64,000 nucleotides of DNA, from NCBI GenBank assembly GCA_009777635.1, contig WRLK01000001.1:62001-126000 (forward strand), in the 5' to 3' direction. Of this stretch, positions 34,817 through 44,059 are shown in pieces. The stretch comes from Oscillospiraceae bacterium (GTDB taxonomy: Bacteria; Bacillota; Clostridia; Oscillospirales; Ruminococcaceae). Numbering within the stretch: position 1 is the first letter of the stretch; every line of letters starts with the position of its first letter. The translations under genes were made by a program, and so were the position numbers. The notes beneath the pieces are model-generated. The model was not told the DNA's origin. It did not search any database and was given only the letters and a program-made list of their open reading frames with translations.

Positions 34817-35689
34817 ATGCAAAAAATTAAATTTATAGCTGATACGGCAAGCGATATACCTGATGATTTGATGTTGAAATATAATATCGATATGCCGAGC
34901 GTCCCGATCGCGGTTGACGGAAAAGAGTATTTCGAGCGCCGTTCTTTTTCGATTCACGAGTTTTATAAGATTCTTGCAAAAACGAAAGAAATCCCGAAAA
35001 CAAGCCGCGTGCCTGCCGATGATTTCCTTGCCTTTTATGAAAAGGCATATGAAGACGGATATACCGACATTATCTGTGTTACCATAAACGCGGGCGGCTC
35101 CGGCACGAACATGTCCGCGCATATGGCAAGGGATATCCTTTACAAAAAACGCCCGGAAGCTAAGGATAAAATAAAGATCCACATCATCGATTCTAAGACG
35201 TATACGATGGCGTATGGTTATCCTGTCGTACAAAGCGCGAGGATGGCACAGGACGGCAAAGACGTCGGGGAAATTCTTCTGTATCTTCATGATTTTTTCG
35301 ATACCTGCGAGGTTTTGCTCGGATGCTATACGCTTGAATACGCAAAGAAATCGGGCAGAATCAGCAGTGTTGCGGCGTTCGCGGGCGATGCGCTGGGCTT
35401 AAAGCCGGTCGTCGAGATGATTGACGGGCGCACAAAGGTAGTCGCGAAAGCCCGCGGTGATAAACAGCTAATCCCGCAGCTCGTAAAGCTGTATGAAGAA
35501 AGACGCTGCAGCGAGGACGGCTTTGTTATGGTAGCGTGCGGCTCCGTCACGCAGTACGGAATCGATTTGCAGCAAGCTCTTAAAGAAAAATTAGGGCGCG
35601 ACGTACCGATCTTTAACGCGGGCGCTTCAATCGTGATAAACTCCGGGCCGAATATTGCTGCTGTAATTTACAGGGGCAGGAAGAGATAA
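34817..35689 (+). CDS. DegV family fatty-acid-binding protein
   Basis: A 290-residue DegV (FakB-like) protein that by family binds a fatty acid for phosphorylation by a fatty acid kinase. The N terminus IKFIADTASDIPDDLMLKY is diagnostic, followed by SRVPADDF (the S/T-rich lipid-headgroup loop), GCYTLEYAKKSGRIS and the GAS(I)VINSGPN C-terminal loop. It follows trmL and precedes the pgk promoter. A second DegV gene is at 60552-61415; the two sequences differ widely. Confidence 0.9.
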   Translation: MQKIKFIADTASDIPDDLMLKYNIDMPSVPIAVDGKEYFERRSFSIHEFYKILAKTKEIPKTSRVPADDFLAFYEKAYEDGYTDIICVTINAGGSGTNMSAHMARDILYKKRPEAKDKIKIHIIDSKTYTMAYGYPVVQSARMAQDGKDVGEILLYLHDFFDTCEVLLGCYTLEYAKKSGRISSVAAFAGDALGLKPVVEMIDGRTKVVAKARGDKQLIPQLVKLYEERRCSEDGFVMVACGSVTQYGIDLQQALKEKLGRDVPIFNAGASIVINSGPNIAAVIYRGRKR

Positions 35690-35701
35690 ATGAGATAATA
35701 C

Positions 35702-35730
35702 TTGCAAATTTTGTCAATTGGTATTACAAT
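35702..35730 (+). promoter_or_regulatory. Sigma-A promoter of the pgk-tpiA-gpmI operon
   Basis: TTGCAA (35702-35707) and TACAAT (35725-35730) with a 17-bp spacer, about 36 bases before the pgk start. Confidence 0.75.
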
Positions 35731-35765
35731 AAAGAAATCACTACTGTTAAAGGACGGGAAAAACT

Positions 35766-36956
35766 ATGAGTATGTTAAACAAGAAAACAATTGAGGATAT
35801 TGACGTATCGGGAAAACGCGTGCTTGTACGCTGTGATTTCAACGTTCCGCTGAAAGACGGCGCGATTACGAATGATAAACGAATTGTCGCGTCTTTGCCC
35901 ACGATTGAATATCTGATAAAAAATGATGCAAGGGTAATCCTATGCTCTCATTTGGGACGCCCGAAAGGTGATAACAACGCGGAATTTTCTCTGAAACCCG
36001 TAGCGAAACGGTTAGGCGAGCTGCTCGGAAAAGAAGTCGCAATTGCAGCCGACGTTGTCGGCCCCGACGCCAAAGCCAAGGCCGAGGCGTTAAAAGACGG
36101 CGACGTTATGCTGCTTGAGAACGTCAGGTTTGAACCGGGCGAAACGAAAAACGATCCCTCGCTTGCAAAAGAATTCGCTTTACTTGCGCAGATTTATGTA
36201 AACGACGCGTTCGGCTCCGCGCACCGCGCGCACGCTTCCACCGCCGGCATAGCGGATTGCCTGCCCGCTGTTGGCGGCTATCTCATCAACAGGGAAATCA
36301 AATTCATGGGCGGCGCGCTTGAAGACCCGAAATGCCCGTTTATAGCTATTTTAGGCGGCGCAAAGGTATCCGATAAAATCGGCGTTATCACAAACCTGCT
36401 CGACAAAGTGGACACGCTTATCATCGGCGGCGGCATGGCGTATACTTTTTATAAGGCGCAAGGCCACTCCGTAGGGGATTCCATCTGCGAAGACGATAAG
36501 GTCGGGCTCGCTAAGGAAATCCTTGAAAAAGCAAGGGAAAAAGGCGTAAAATTCCTGCTTCCCGTCGACCATAAGATTGCCGATAAATTCTCCGAGGACT
36601 GCAATGTCAAGGTGATTAGTTTCAACGATATTCCCGACGGGTGGATGGGTATGGATATCGGGCCGCAAACGCAGGCATTGTTCAGCAACGCGATACAGGA
36701 AGCCGGAACCGTAATCTGGAACGGTCCGATGGGCGTTTTCGAAATGGATAAGTTCGCGGAAGGCACAAACATCATCGCAAGGGCGGTCGCCGACAGCGGC
36801 GCCATCTCGATTATCGGCGGCGGCGATTCGGTGGCGGCGGTCACAAAGCTTGGCTTTGCCGACAAGATGAGCCACATCTCAACAGGCGGCGGCGCGTCAC
36901 TTGAGTTCCTTGAGGGCATCGAGCTTCCCGGAATTGCCTGCTTAAACGAAAAATAA
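35766..36956 (+). CDS. pgk: Phosphoglycerate kinase
   Basis: Glycolytic kinase of 396 residues that moves phosphate from 1,3-bisphosphoglycerate to ADP. It has the signature [14 protein letters not shown], the substrate-binding [23 protein letters not shown], and the nucleotide loops [10 protein letters not shown] and GGGDSVAA. Length is normal. The ATG follows AAAGGACGGG. It opens a pgk-tpiA-gpmI operon; gap and eno are absent from the window. Confidence 0.98.
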   Translation: MSMLNKKTIEDIDVSGKRVLVRCDFNVPLKDGAITNDKRIVASLPTIEYLIKNDARVILCSHLGRPKGDNNAEFSLKPVAKRLGELLGKEVAIAADVVGPDAKAKAEALKDGDVMLLENVRFEPGETKNDPSLAKEFALLAQIYVNDAFGSAHRAHASTAGIADCLPAVGGYLINREIKFMGGALEDPKCPFIAILGGAKVSDKIGVITNLLDKVDTLIIGGGMAYTFYKAQGHSVGDSICEDDKVGLAKEILEKAREKGVKFLLPVDHKIADKFSEDCNVKVISFNDIPDGWMGMDIGPQTQALFSNAIQEAGTVIWNGPMGVFEMDKFAEGTNIIARAVADSGAISIIGGGDSVAAVTKLGFADKMSHISTGGGASLEFLEGIELPGIACLNEK

Positions 36957-36964
36957 AAAAACAG

Positions 36965-36996
36965 CCCCGCTGCAAACCGCGGCGGGGTATCTTTTT
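36965..36996 (+). terminator. Hairpin with T-tract between pgk and tpiA
   Basis: CCCCGCTGC pairs with GCGGCGGGG (one G:U), loop of 5, followed by TATCTTTTT. The tpiA ribosome binding site lies just beyond. It probably reduces read-through so that pgk mRNA exceeds tpiA-gpmI mRNA. Confidence 0.75.
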
Positions 36997-37011
36997 AAGG
37001 AGTGTTGACTT

Positions 37012-37782
37012 ATGAATAAATCCCTGCGCAAAGCCGTAATCGCCGGCAACTGGAAGATGAACAAAAACCGCGCGGAGGCAAAAGCGCTGATTGCCGAGCT
37101 CGTACCACTTGTGTCGGAAGCCGGGTGCGACGTTATCTGCTGCGTCCCGTTCACCGACCTTGAAACGGCGCGCAAAGCGGCGGACGGCACCAACATCAAA
37201 ATCGGCGCGCAAAACTGCCACTGGGCCGAAAACGGCGCGTTTACCGCTGAAATATCGGCCGGTATGCTAAAAGAGATGGGCGTCCCTTACGTTATAATCG
37301 GCCACTCGGAACGCCGCCAGTATTTCGGTGAAGCCGATGAAACCGTGAACAAACGCGTACGCGCGGCGCTCGACGCGGGTCTTACCGTGATCCTCTGCGT
37401 CGGCGAGCTGCTGTCTCAGCGCGAGCAGAATATTACCGGGGAAATCTGCGCAATGCAGACAAAAATAGCGCTTCAAGGCGTTTCAAAGGATGCGCTTAAA
37501 AACATCATAATCGCGTATGAGCCCGTCTGGGCGATCGGCACGGGAAAAACCGCGACCAGCGAACAGGCCGGCGAGGCAAACGGGTTTATCCGGGGAGTTG
37601 TCGAAGATTTATACGGCAAAGACGCTGCCAACGCCATAACAATCCAATACGGCGGCTCGATGAACGCCAAAAACGCCGAAGAGCTGCTCGACCAGGAGCA
37701 CGTGGACGGCGGGCTCATCGGCGGGGCGTCGCTCAAGGCCCCCGATTTCGCGGCGATAGTAAAAGCCGCGAGCAGGCCCTAA
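37012..37782 (+). CDS. tpiA: Triosephosphate isomerase
   Basis: Isomerase of 256 residues interconverting dihydroxyacetone phosphate and glyceraldehyde-3-phosphate. Catalytic residues are visible: K15 in GNWKMN, H98 in IIGHSERR and E170 in AYEPVWAIGTGK, plus the phosphate loop GGSM and GLIGGASL. The ATG follows TAAGGAG, and gpmI begins 12 bases after the stop. Confidence 0.98.
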   Translation: MNKSLRKAVIAGNWKMNKNRAEAKALIAELVPLVSEAGCDVICCVPFTDLETARKAADGTNIKIGAQNCHWAENGAFTAEISAGMLKEMGVPYVIIGHSERRQYFGEADETVNKRVRAALDAGLTVILCVGELLSQREQNITGEICAMQTKIALQGVSKDALKNIIIAYEPVWAIGTGKTATSEQAGEANGFIRGVVEDLYGKDAANAITIQYGGSMNAKNAEELLDQEHVDGGLIGGASLKAPDFAAIVKAASRP

Positions 37783-37794
37783 AGGAGGAAGCTA

Positions 37795-39321
37795 ATGAAA
37801 AAACCGCTGGCACTCATTCTTATGGACGGCTTCGGCGATTCTTCCGAAACATACGGCAACGCAATTTTAGCCGCGAACACTCCGAATATTGACAGGTATA
37901 AAAATTTGTATCCGCACACAAAAATCGGCGCGTCGGGCCTTGACGTCGGACTGCCGGACGGCCAGATGGGAAACTCCGAGGTTGGCCATACGAACATCGG
38001 TGCGGGCAGAATCGTCTACCAGGAACTTACACGCATCAGCAAGTCCATCGACGATGGCGATTTCTTTGATAACGAAGCATTTTTAGGCGCCATCGAAAAC
38101 TGCAAAAAATATTCGTCCGCTTTGCATTTGATCGGGCTTTTAAGCGACGGCGGAGTCCACAGCCACAACACGCACATCTATGCGCTGCTCACACTTGCAA
38201 AGCGTCACGGCTTTACAGATGTGTACGTCCATTGCCTGATGGACGGGCGCGATGTTCCCCCGCGCTCCGGAAAGGATTATATCGCGGAGCTTGAAGAAAA
38301 GATGAAGGAAATCGGAGTAGGCAAAATCGCCACGATCATGGGCCGGTACTACGCCATGGACCGCGACAACCGCTGGGAACGCGTCGAAAAGGCGTATTCC
38401 GCAATGGTTTACGGCGAGGGCGAAATCAACGCGAATACTACGGGCGCGATGCAAAAATCGTATGATAACGACATAACCGATGAGTTTATCGTTCCCGTCT
38501 GCTGTATACAGGGCGCCGAAATAAAGGATAACGACAGCATCATCTTCTTTAACTTCCGCCCCGACCGCGCCCGCGAAATCACACGCGCTTTCGTCGACCC
38601 CGATTTTGACGGGTTTAAGCGCCGGAGCCCCGACATGAAAGTGTACTACGTCTGCATGACGACATACGACGCTACCATGCCGAACGTCTACGTTGCGTTT
38701 CGTCCGCAGTCCCTTGACAATACATTCGGCGAATACATTGCGAAAAACGGCTTAAAGCAGCTTAGGATCGCCGAAACTGAAAAATACGCCCATGTGACTT
38801 TTTTCTTCAACGGCGGTGTTGAGGCCCCATATGAAAAAGAAGACCGGGCGCTGATCCCGTCGCCGAAGGTCGCGACATACGACTTAAAGCCTGAGATGAG
38901 CGCGTTTTTGGTTGCCGACGAGATGCTAAAGCGCCTTGAAAGCGGAAAGTATGACGTGATCATCTTAAACTTTGCAAACTGCGATATGGTGGGCCATACC
39001 GGCGTATTCGACGCCGCGGTAAAGGCCGTTGAAGCCGTTGACGCGTGTGTCGGCAAGGTCGTCGACAAGATTCTTGCGCTTGGAGGCGCCGCGTTCATCA
39101 CGGCGGACCATGGCAACGCCGATAAAATGTACGAGCCGGACGCTTCCCCTTTCACGGCGCACACGACAAACCCGGTGCCGTTTATAGCGGCGGGATTTCC
39201 CGGCGCAAAGCTCCTCCCGGATATGCATTGCTGCCTTGCGGACATCGCTCCAACGATGCTAAAGGTGCTCGGATTACCGCAGCCACCTGAAATGGAAGGC
39301 AAATCCATTATTATTGAATAA
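37795..39321 (+). CDS. gpmI: Cofactor-independent phosphoglycerate mutase
   Basis: Metal-dependent mutase of 508 residues converting 3- to 2-phosphoglycerate. D11 in LMDGFGD and the phosphoserine S61 in GQMGNSEVGHTN are metal and catalytic residues. The second metal cluster is seen in NCDMVGHTG and TADHGNAD, and phosphotransferase segments include FFNFRPDRARE. The ATG follows AAAGGAGG. It ends in a hairpin shared with the convergent regulator gene. Confidence 0.98.
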   Translation: MKKPLALILMDGFGDSSETYGNAILAANTPNIDRYKNLYPHTKIGASGLDVGLPDGQMGNSEVGHTNIGAGRIVYQELTRISKSIDDGDFFDNEAFLGAIENCKKYSSALHLIGLLSDGGVHSHNTHIYALLTLAKRHGFTDVYVHCLMDGRDVPPRSGKDYIAELEEKMKEIGVGKIATIMGRYYAMDRDNRWERVEKAYSAMVYGEGEINANTTGAMQKSYDNDITDEFIVPVCCIQGAEIKDNDSIIFFNFRPDRAREITRAFVDPDFDGFKRRSPDMKVYYVCMTTYDATMPNVYVAFRPQSLDNTFGEYIAKNGLKQLRIAETEKYAHVTFFFNGGVEAPYEKEDRALIPSPKVATYDLKPEMSAFLVADEMLKRLESGKYDVIILNFANCDMVGHTGVFDAAVKAVEAVDACVGKVVDKILALGGAAFITADHGNADKMYEPDASPFTAHTTNPVPFIAAGFPGAKLLPDMHCCLADIAPTMLKVLGLPQPPEMEGKSIIIE

Positions 39322-39338
39322 GCATTGCCATTGCGGCG

Positions 39339-39371
39339 AAAACCTCCGGTCAAATCATGGCCGGAGGTTTT
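39339..39371. terminator. Bidirectional terminator between gpmI and the SorC-type gene
   Basis: A perfect 11-bp stem, AAAACCTCCGG with CCGGAGGTTTT, around an 11-base loop. A:T ends on both arms give T-rich tails in both directions. Confidence 0.8.
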
Positions 39372-39395
39372 ATGATTTTCAAATGCGGTATCTGT

Positions 39396-40364
39396 TTATT
39401 CCGTAAAGTCAAGTACCTTTTCAGCCGTAAACTTATCGGTAATCAGCACATTAAGATACCCTCCGCGAAGCGCCCCGACAACCGACGCCCATTTGTTCGG
39501 GCCGCCGCCTACCGCCACGACCTTCTTGTGTTTTCGCAAATCTTCAATATCGATAGCGACAATCCTGCGGCTAACCGAGGTCTTGCAGATTTTCCCGTTG
39601 ATATCGTAAAAGTTGGCGCATATATCCCCTACCGCGCCGGCTGATTTGAGCTCGCCCAGAATCTCCTCGGTGTAGTTGTAGCTTTTACCGTAATCCTCGA
39701 GCGACCGCGGAGTCTCCCCGATTCCGATCAACGTCAGGTCCGCGGTTTTTGCGCGGTTTAATACCTCGGCGATTTGCGGCTCACGGTACAGCGCGCGGCA
39801 AAGCTCCTCTGTCTGGCACAAAAACGGCGCGTTGAGTATATACCCCGTGCCGCTGTATTTCTCAAGCAGCCTCTGCGCTATAAAGTTAGGCTGTGCGTTG
39901 ATACTCGACAAGGCGGAGCCGCCGACAAGCGTGATGACCTCAAGGTCTGTGATGTTGCGGTTTTCTTGTATGCAGTCGACCAGAAGCTCCTGTGTTCTGC
40001 CCCACGCAAGGCCCAGCTTCATGCCTGAGCGCATAGCGCGTTCCATATATCTGGCCCCTGCCATCGCCAGCTTGCGCAAAACTTCCCCGCGCGCGTATTC
40101 AAGGCAGTCCACGACCTTCGCGTCAACCAGCCCGAACCGTTCCTGAAGCCGCACCTCCAAATCCAAAAGCGCCCGGACGTCCCGGACGTCAACAATCTCG
40201 ACCTTAACCATACCCTCCTCTTTTGCCTCCCGCAGCAGCTTGCCGAGGGTGATGCGCGAAACGCCAAGCATCTTCGCAATCTGGATTTGTGTATAATCCT
40301 TTTCATAATAGTAGTGAGCGGCCTTGAGCTTCAGATAATACCGCTGCTGTGAACCTAAAGACAT
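39396..40364 (-). CDS. SorC/DeoR-type sugar-binding transcriptional regulator
   Basis: Regulator of 322 residues: a helix-turn-helix (KDYTQIQIAKMLGVSRITLG, then KLLREAKEEG) and a C-terminal SorC sugar-phosphate-sensing domain (VITLVGGSALS-like VITLVGGS, LTLIGIGETPRSL, AVGGGPNKW). ATG 40364 follows CGGAGG. It is the last gene of the 2-oxoacid dehydrogenase operon, 4 bases after lpdA, and convergent with glycolytic genes. CggR of the same family controls glycolytic operons, so control of pgk-tpiA-gpmI or of its own operon is plausible but unproven. Confidence 0.88.
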   Translation of the reverse strand: MSLGSQQRYYLKLKAAHYYYEKDYTQIQIAKMLGVSRITLGKLLREAKEEGMVKVEIVDVRDVRALLDLEVRLQERFGLVDAKVVDCLEYARGEVLRKLAMAGARYMERAMRSGMKLGLAWGRTQELLVDCIQENRNITDLEVITLVGGSALSSINAQPNFIAQRLLEKYSGTGYILNAPFLCQTEELCRALYREPQIAEVLNRAKTADLTLIGIGETPRSLEDYGKSYNYTEEILGELKSAGAVGDICANFYDINGKICKTSVSRRIVAIDIEDLRKHKKVVAVGGGPNKWASVVGALRGGYLNVLITDKFTAEKVLDFTE

Positions 40365-40368
40365 CGCA

Positions 40369-41754
40369 TTACCTCCGCCGGCTTGATGATGGAGGCAGAT
40401 GGATGCATCTGTTAAGCGCATCTGCACAGGCTTCCATAAAAGCCTCCGAGTATGTCGGGTGCGCGTGGATGACGCCGGAAGCCTCATGGGCGGTTATCTC
40501 CATTGCCATCAGCGACGCGGGCTCCGCGATCATTTCAGTTGCGGCGCCTCCGAAAATGTGTACGCCTAAAATCTCGCCGTATTTCTTATCGATAATGACC
40601 TTGACAAAGCCGTCCGCTTCGCCGCTTGCAAGCGCCCGCCCGTTTGCGCCGAACGGGAAACGCCCCACCGCGACGTCGTGTTTTTCCCTCGCCTGCGCTT
40701 CGGTGAGCCCAACCGAAGCGGCTTCGGGAAGTGTGTACAGGCATCCGGGAACGACGCTGAGGTCACATGCTTCGTTATGCCCCATCGCGTTTGCGGCGGC
40801 TGTCTCGCCCATCTTAAACGCGGCGTGTGCAAGCATCGAAAGGCCGGTGATGTCGCCCGCGGCATAGATATCCGGCACATTTGTGCGCATATACGCGTCC
40901 ACCTGTACCATGCCCTTCTCCGTTTTGATGCGGTCTTTCATCGCGCCAAGGCATTCAAGCTCGGCGAAACGCCCGATGGAAATGAGTATCCTATCCGCTT
41001 CGACCGGCTCTCCCCCGCTCTCGAGAAAAATATTGCCGCCATCAACCCTTGCAACCTTTTTAGACAGGAGCACGCGAATTTTTTGGCGTTCAAAGGATTT
41101 TTTAAGCTCCTCGGAAATTTCTGCATCCATCGCGGGGACAAGGCGGTCCGTCAGCTCTATGACCGTGACGTTACTGCCAAAAGCGGAGAAAGCCGCCGCC
41201 ATCTCGCAGCCGATGACGCCGCCGCCAATAACGGCCAGCCTTTTTGGAACCTCCGCCATTTCAAGAATGCCGTCGCTTGTGACTGCATACGGGTTGCCCT
41301 CAAGCCCGGGAATCGGGATGAATCCCGCTTTTGAGCCGCCGCAGAGGATGACGCTTTTCGCGTCGTACACTTTGCCGTTACAAGAAACCTTTCCGTCCGC
41401 CGTGAGTGTCCCTGTGCCATTTACGGTTTCAACCTTGTTTGCCGCAAGCAGCCCGGCCACTCCCGAGGTGAGTTTTTTTACAACGCCGTTTTTGTTTTCC
41501 ACGACTTCAGCCATGCTTACGGTAAAATCAGCGGACGCAAGATGCACGCCGCGTTTTTCGGCGTTTTTGATGTTATGGATATATTCCGCCGTTTTAAGGT
41601 ATGTTTTTGTAGGAATACAGCCACGGTTAAGGCAAGTGCCGCCGACTGTATCTTTTTCAAAGATCACGACGCTGCCGCCAAGCTGCGCCGCCTTTATCGC
41701 GGCGACATATCCCGCGGGGCCGCCGCCTATTACCGCTAAATCATATTTTTCCAT
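40369..41754 (-). CDS. lpdA: Dihydrolipoyl dehydrogenase (E3)
   Basis: FAD/NAD flavoprotein of 461 residues that reoxidises the lipoyl arm. Features are the FAD loop IGGGPAGYVAAI, redox pair C41/C46 in GGTCLNRGCIP, NAD loop VIGGGVIGCEMA, the second FAD segment IYAAGDITG and the C-terminal HAHPTYSE with catalytic His/Glu. ATG 41754 follows GACGGAGG; an ATG at 41769 overlaps the E2 stop and lacks a binding site. It has no fused lipoyl domain. Confidence 0.95.
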   Translation of the reverse strand: MEKYDLAVIGGGPAGYVAAIKAAQLGGSVVIFEKDTVGGTCLNRGCIPTKTYLKTAEYIHNIKNAEKRGVHLASADFTVSMAEVVENKNGVVKKLTSGVAGLLAANKVETVNGTGTLTADGKVSCNGKVYDAKSVILCGGSKAGFIPIPGLEGNPYAVTSDGILEMAEVPKRLAVIGGGVIGCEMAAAFSAFGSNVTVIELTDRLVPAMDAEISEELKKSFERQKIRVLLSKKVARVDGGNIFLESGGEPVEADRILISIGRFAELECLGAMKDRIKTEKGMVQVDAYMRTNVPDIYAAGDITGLSMLAHAAFKMGETAAANAMGHNEACDLSVVPGCLYTLPEAASVGLTEAQAREKHDVAVGRFPFGANGRALASGEADGFVKVIIDKKYGEILGVHIFGGAATEMIAEPASLMAMEITAHEASGVIHAHPTYSEAFMEACADALNRCIHLPPSSSRRR

Positions 41755-41768
41755 ATAAGCCTCCGTCA

Positions 41769-43043
41769 TTACACAAGTATTTCGAGCGGGCTTTCAATCA
41801 ACTGCTTGACACGCTTCTGGAACACGGCGGCTTGTGAGCCGTCAATAATACGGTGGTCATAGGTAAGCGAGAGCATCAGGTATTTCCTGCCGGCAACTTC
41901 CCCGTCCACGAGGGCAAGCTCTTCGTTTATGCATCCGACACCCATAATCGCGGCGTTAGGCTGGTTTATGATTGGGGTAAATGTGAAGATATCAAGCGCG
42001 CCCACATTTGATACGGTGAAAGTGCTGCCGCTGTACTCATTGGGCGAAAGCCCGCCGGTTCTCGCGCGTGCGGCAAGGTCCTTCGCGCGCGCCGAAACCT
42101 CGGAAAGGGACAGCTTATCAGCGCCGTGGATTACAGGGACAATCAGCCCGTCGTCCAATGAAACCGCCATGCCGATGTTGACTTCCCCGCGCGTGATAAG
42201 CACACCTGCCTGAATATCGATTTCAGCGCGTATCTGCGGGAATTCCGCCACCGCTTTCGCGCAGGCTTTCATCACCATATCGTTGATGGTGATCCGCATC
42301 TTTCGCGTTTCGTTGATCTTCTCGCGGACTGCCAACAGCTCCCCGGCATACGCTTTCATCGTCTGGGTAACCGGCGGTATCTCCAAATGGCTTTTGGTCA
42401 TGCGTTGGGCGATGACCTTGCGCATCCCGGCCAAGGGTACGGGGGCGCCGTCAGCCGCCGCCGCAGGTAGATCCGCGCTTGTAATTTTACCGCCGAATCC
42501 GGTGCCGGATACCGCTGCTATGTCAATGCCGCGGTCCTCAGCCATGCGCGCGGCAAGCGGCGTCGCTTTCACAACGTCGCGGGCTTTAATCACACCGCCC
42601 GCACCGCTTCCCGTAACCGTGTCAAGCGCAACACCGTTTTGCCCTGCCAGCGTCTTTGCCAAAGGCGTGGCAAGAATCCGCCCGGAGCTTGCCGCCGCAG
42701 TCTCGGACACAGGCTGCCCCAAAACAGCGCCCGGCGCTGTTTCAACCGATTCCGCGGAAGCGGCCGCTAAAGCGGGGGCAGCCGGGGCGTCCGGCACTTT
42801 TTCCCCGGGCTTGCCGATATAGCCGATGATAGTCGTTACCGGCACGACTGCGCCGTCGCCGTAAAATTTCGCAAGCAAAACGCCGTCTGCCGGAGCTTCG
42901 TTTTCCATTGTGATTTTATCGGTCTCAATCTCCATAACCCCTTCGCCGTTTTCCACAGGGTCGCCGACTTCCTTCAGCCAGCGGACGATCGTTCCTTCCT
43001 CCATTGACATGCCGGCCTTTGGCATGATGATTTCGGTTGCCAT
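41769..43043 (-). CDS. Dihydrolipoyl acyltransferase (E2) with two subunit-binding domains
   Basis: Core acyltransferase of 424 residues. The single N-terminal lipoyl domain carries its lipoyl Lys at K43 in ETDKITME. After an Ala/Pro linker come two consecutive peripheral-subunit-binding domains (about 121-157 and 159-192), where most E2 proteins have one. The catalytic domain ends with H397/D401 in DHRIIDG. The GTG-free ATG start follows GAGGAG. The acyl group (acetyl from pyruvate or acetoin, or another) cannot be told from E2 alone. Confidence 0.92.
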   Translation of the reverse strand: MATEIIMPKAGMSMEEGTIVRWLKEVGDPVENGEGVMEIETDKITMENEAPADGVLLAKFYGDGAVVPVTTIIGYIGKPGEKVPDAPAAPALAAASAESVETAPGAVLGQPVSETAAASSGRILATPLAKTLAGQNGVALDTVTGSGAGGVIKARDVVKATPLAARMAEDRGIDIAAVSGTGFGGKITSADLPAAAADGAPVPLAGMRKVIAQRMTKSHLEIPPVTQTMKAYAGELLAVREKINETRKMRITINDMVMKACAKAVAEFPQIRAEIDIQAGVLITRGEVNIGMAVSLDDGLIVPVIHGADKLSLSEVSARAKDLAARARTGGLSPNEYSGSTFTVSNVGALDIFTFTPIINQPNAAIMGVGCINEELALVDGEVAGRKYLMLSLTYDHRIIDGSQAAVFQKRVKQLIESPLEILV

Positions 43044-43061
43044 CGAATCACACTCCTCGTC

Positions 43062-44045
43062 TTATTGCAAAGTCTCCCTAACGGCGGCGATAATGCCCTC
43101 CACCGTCGGGAAACAATTTTTCTCCAGTATGGGATTAAACGGGATTGGCGCGCTGACAGCGCCAAGCCGTTTGACAGGCGCGTCGAGATAGTAAAACGCG
43201 TCGCTCTCATGTATTGTGGCGGCAAGCTCCCCGCCGAACCCGCCGAATTTCACCGCCTCGTGTACAACAACGCAGTGCTTCGTCTTTTTAACCGATTCGA
43301 TCAGCGTAACCGTATCAAGCGGCAGCAGGCTTCTGACGTCGATGACCTCAACGCCTATACCCTCCCCCGCAAGCTTTTTGGCGGCCTCAAGACACATCAG
43401 GACCATCCTGCCGTAAGTGATTACGGTGACGTCGGAGCCCGCGAGCTTGACGTCCGCCTGTCCAAACGGGATGGTGTATTCTTCTTGCGGCACCTCTCCC
43501 TTTGTCCTGTACAAGAGCTTCTGCTCAAGAAAGATCACGGGATTGTCGTCCCTGATCGCGGTTTTAAGAAGTCCTTTGGCGTCATACGGCGTTGACGGAA
43601 CCACGACCTTAAGGCCGGGGATATGCGCGTATATCACTTCAAGGCTCTGAGAATGCTGGGCCGACGCGCCGGTGCCTCCGCCGGACGGCGCGCGAAGCAC
43701 CATCGGAACCTTAACCTTTCCGCCAAACATATACCGCATTTTCGGCGCCTGATTGAGTATATGGTCGAAGCATACCGCCATAAAATCCGAGAACATCAAT
43801 TCGACGATAGGCCTGGTACCTGTAATCGCAGCGCCGACCGCGGCGCCGACAAACCCGTTTTCTGAAATTGGCGTATCCATTACGCGTTCGGGGCCGAACT
43901 CCTCGAGCATCCCGCCTGAAACGCCGAACGCCCCGCAGTAAACGCCTATATCCTCCCCCATGAAAAATACGTCGGGGTCCCGCCGCATCTCCTCGGACAT
44001 AGCCTCCCTGACAGCCTGTGCATAAGTGATCTCTCTCATCGCCAT
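43062..44045 (-). CDS. 2-oxoacid/acetoin dehydrogenase E1 beta subunit
   Basis: Beta subunit of the thiamine-diphosphate-dependent E1 component, about 327 residues. Family segments are ITYAQAVREAMSEEM, VFFMGEDIGVYCGAFGVSGG, the RVMDTPISENGFVG motif and SGGGTGASAQHSQS. Three in-frame ATGs lie at 44051, 44045 and 44039; AAGGAGG is best spaced for 44045. It lies between E1 alpha and E2. Confidence 0.93.
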   Translation of the reverse strand: MAMREITYAQAVREAMSEEMRRDPDVFFMGEDIGVYCGAFGVSGGMLEEFGPERVMDTPISENGFVGAAVGAAITGTRPIVELMFSDFMAVCFDHILNQAPKMRYMFGGKVKVPMVLRAPSGGGTGASAQHSQSLEVIYAHIPGLKVVVPSTPYDAKGLLKTAIRDDNPVIFLEQKLLYRTKGEVPQEEYTIPFGQADVKLAGSDVTVITYGRMVLMCLEAAKKLAGEGIGVEVIDVRSLLPLDTVTLIESVKKTKHCVVVHEAVKFGGFGGELAATIHESDAFYYLDAPVKRLGAVSAPIPFNPILEKNCFPTVEGIIAAVRETLQ

Positions 44046-44059
44046 TTTCATTTCCCTCC

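Noticed and set aside
40883-41758. Long open frame on the plus strand opposite lpdA (about 290 codons)
   Set aside because: It is antisense to a clear flavoprotein and its Ser/Pro-rich product resembles no family. Long antisense frames are expected from G+C-rich third codon positions.
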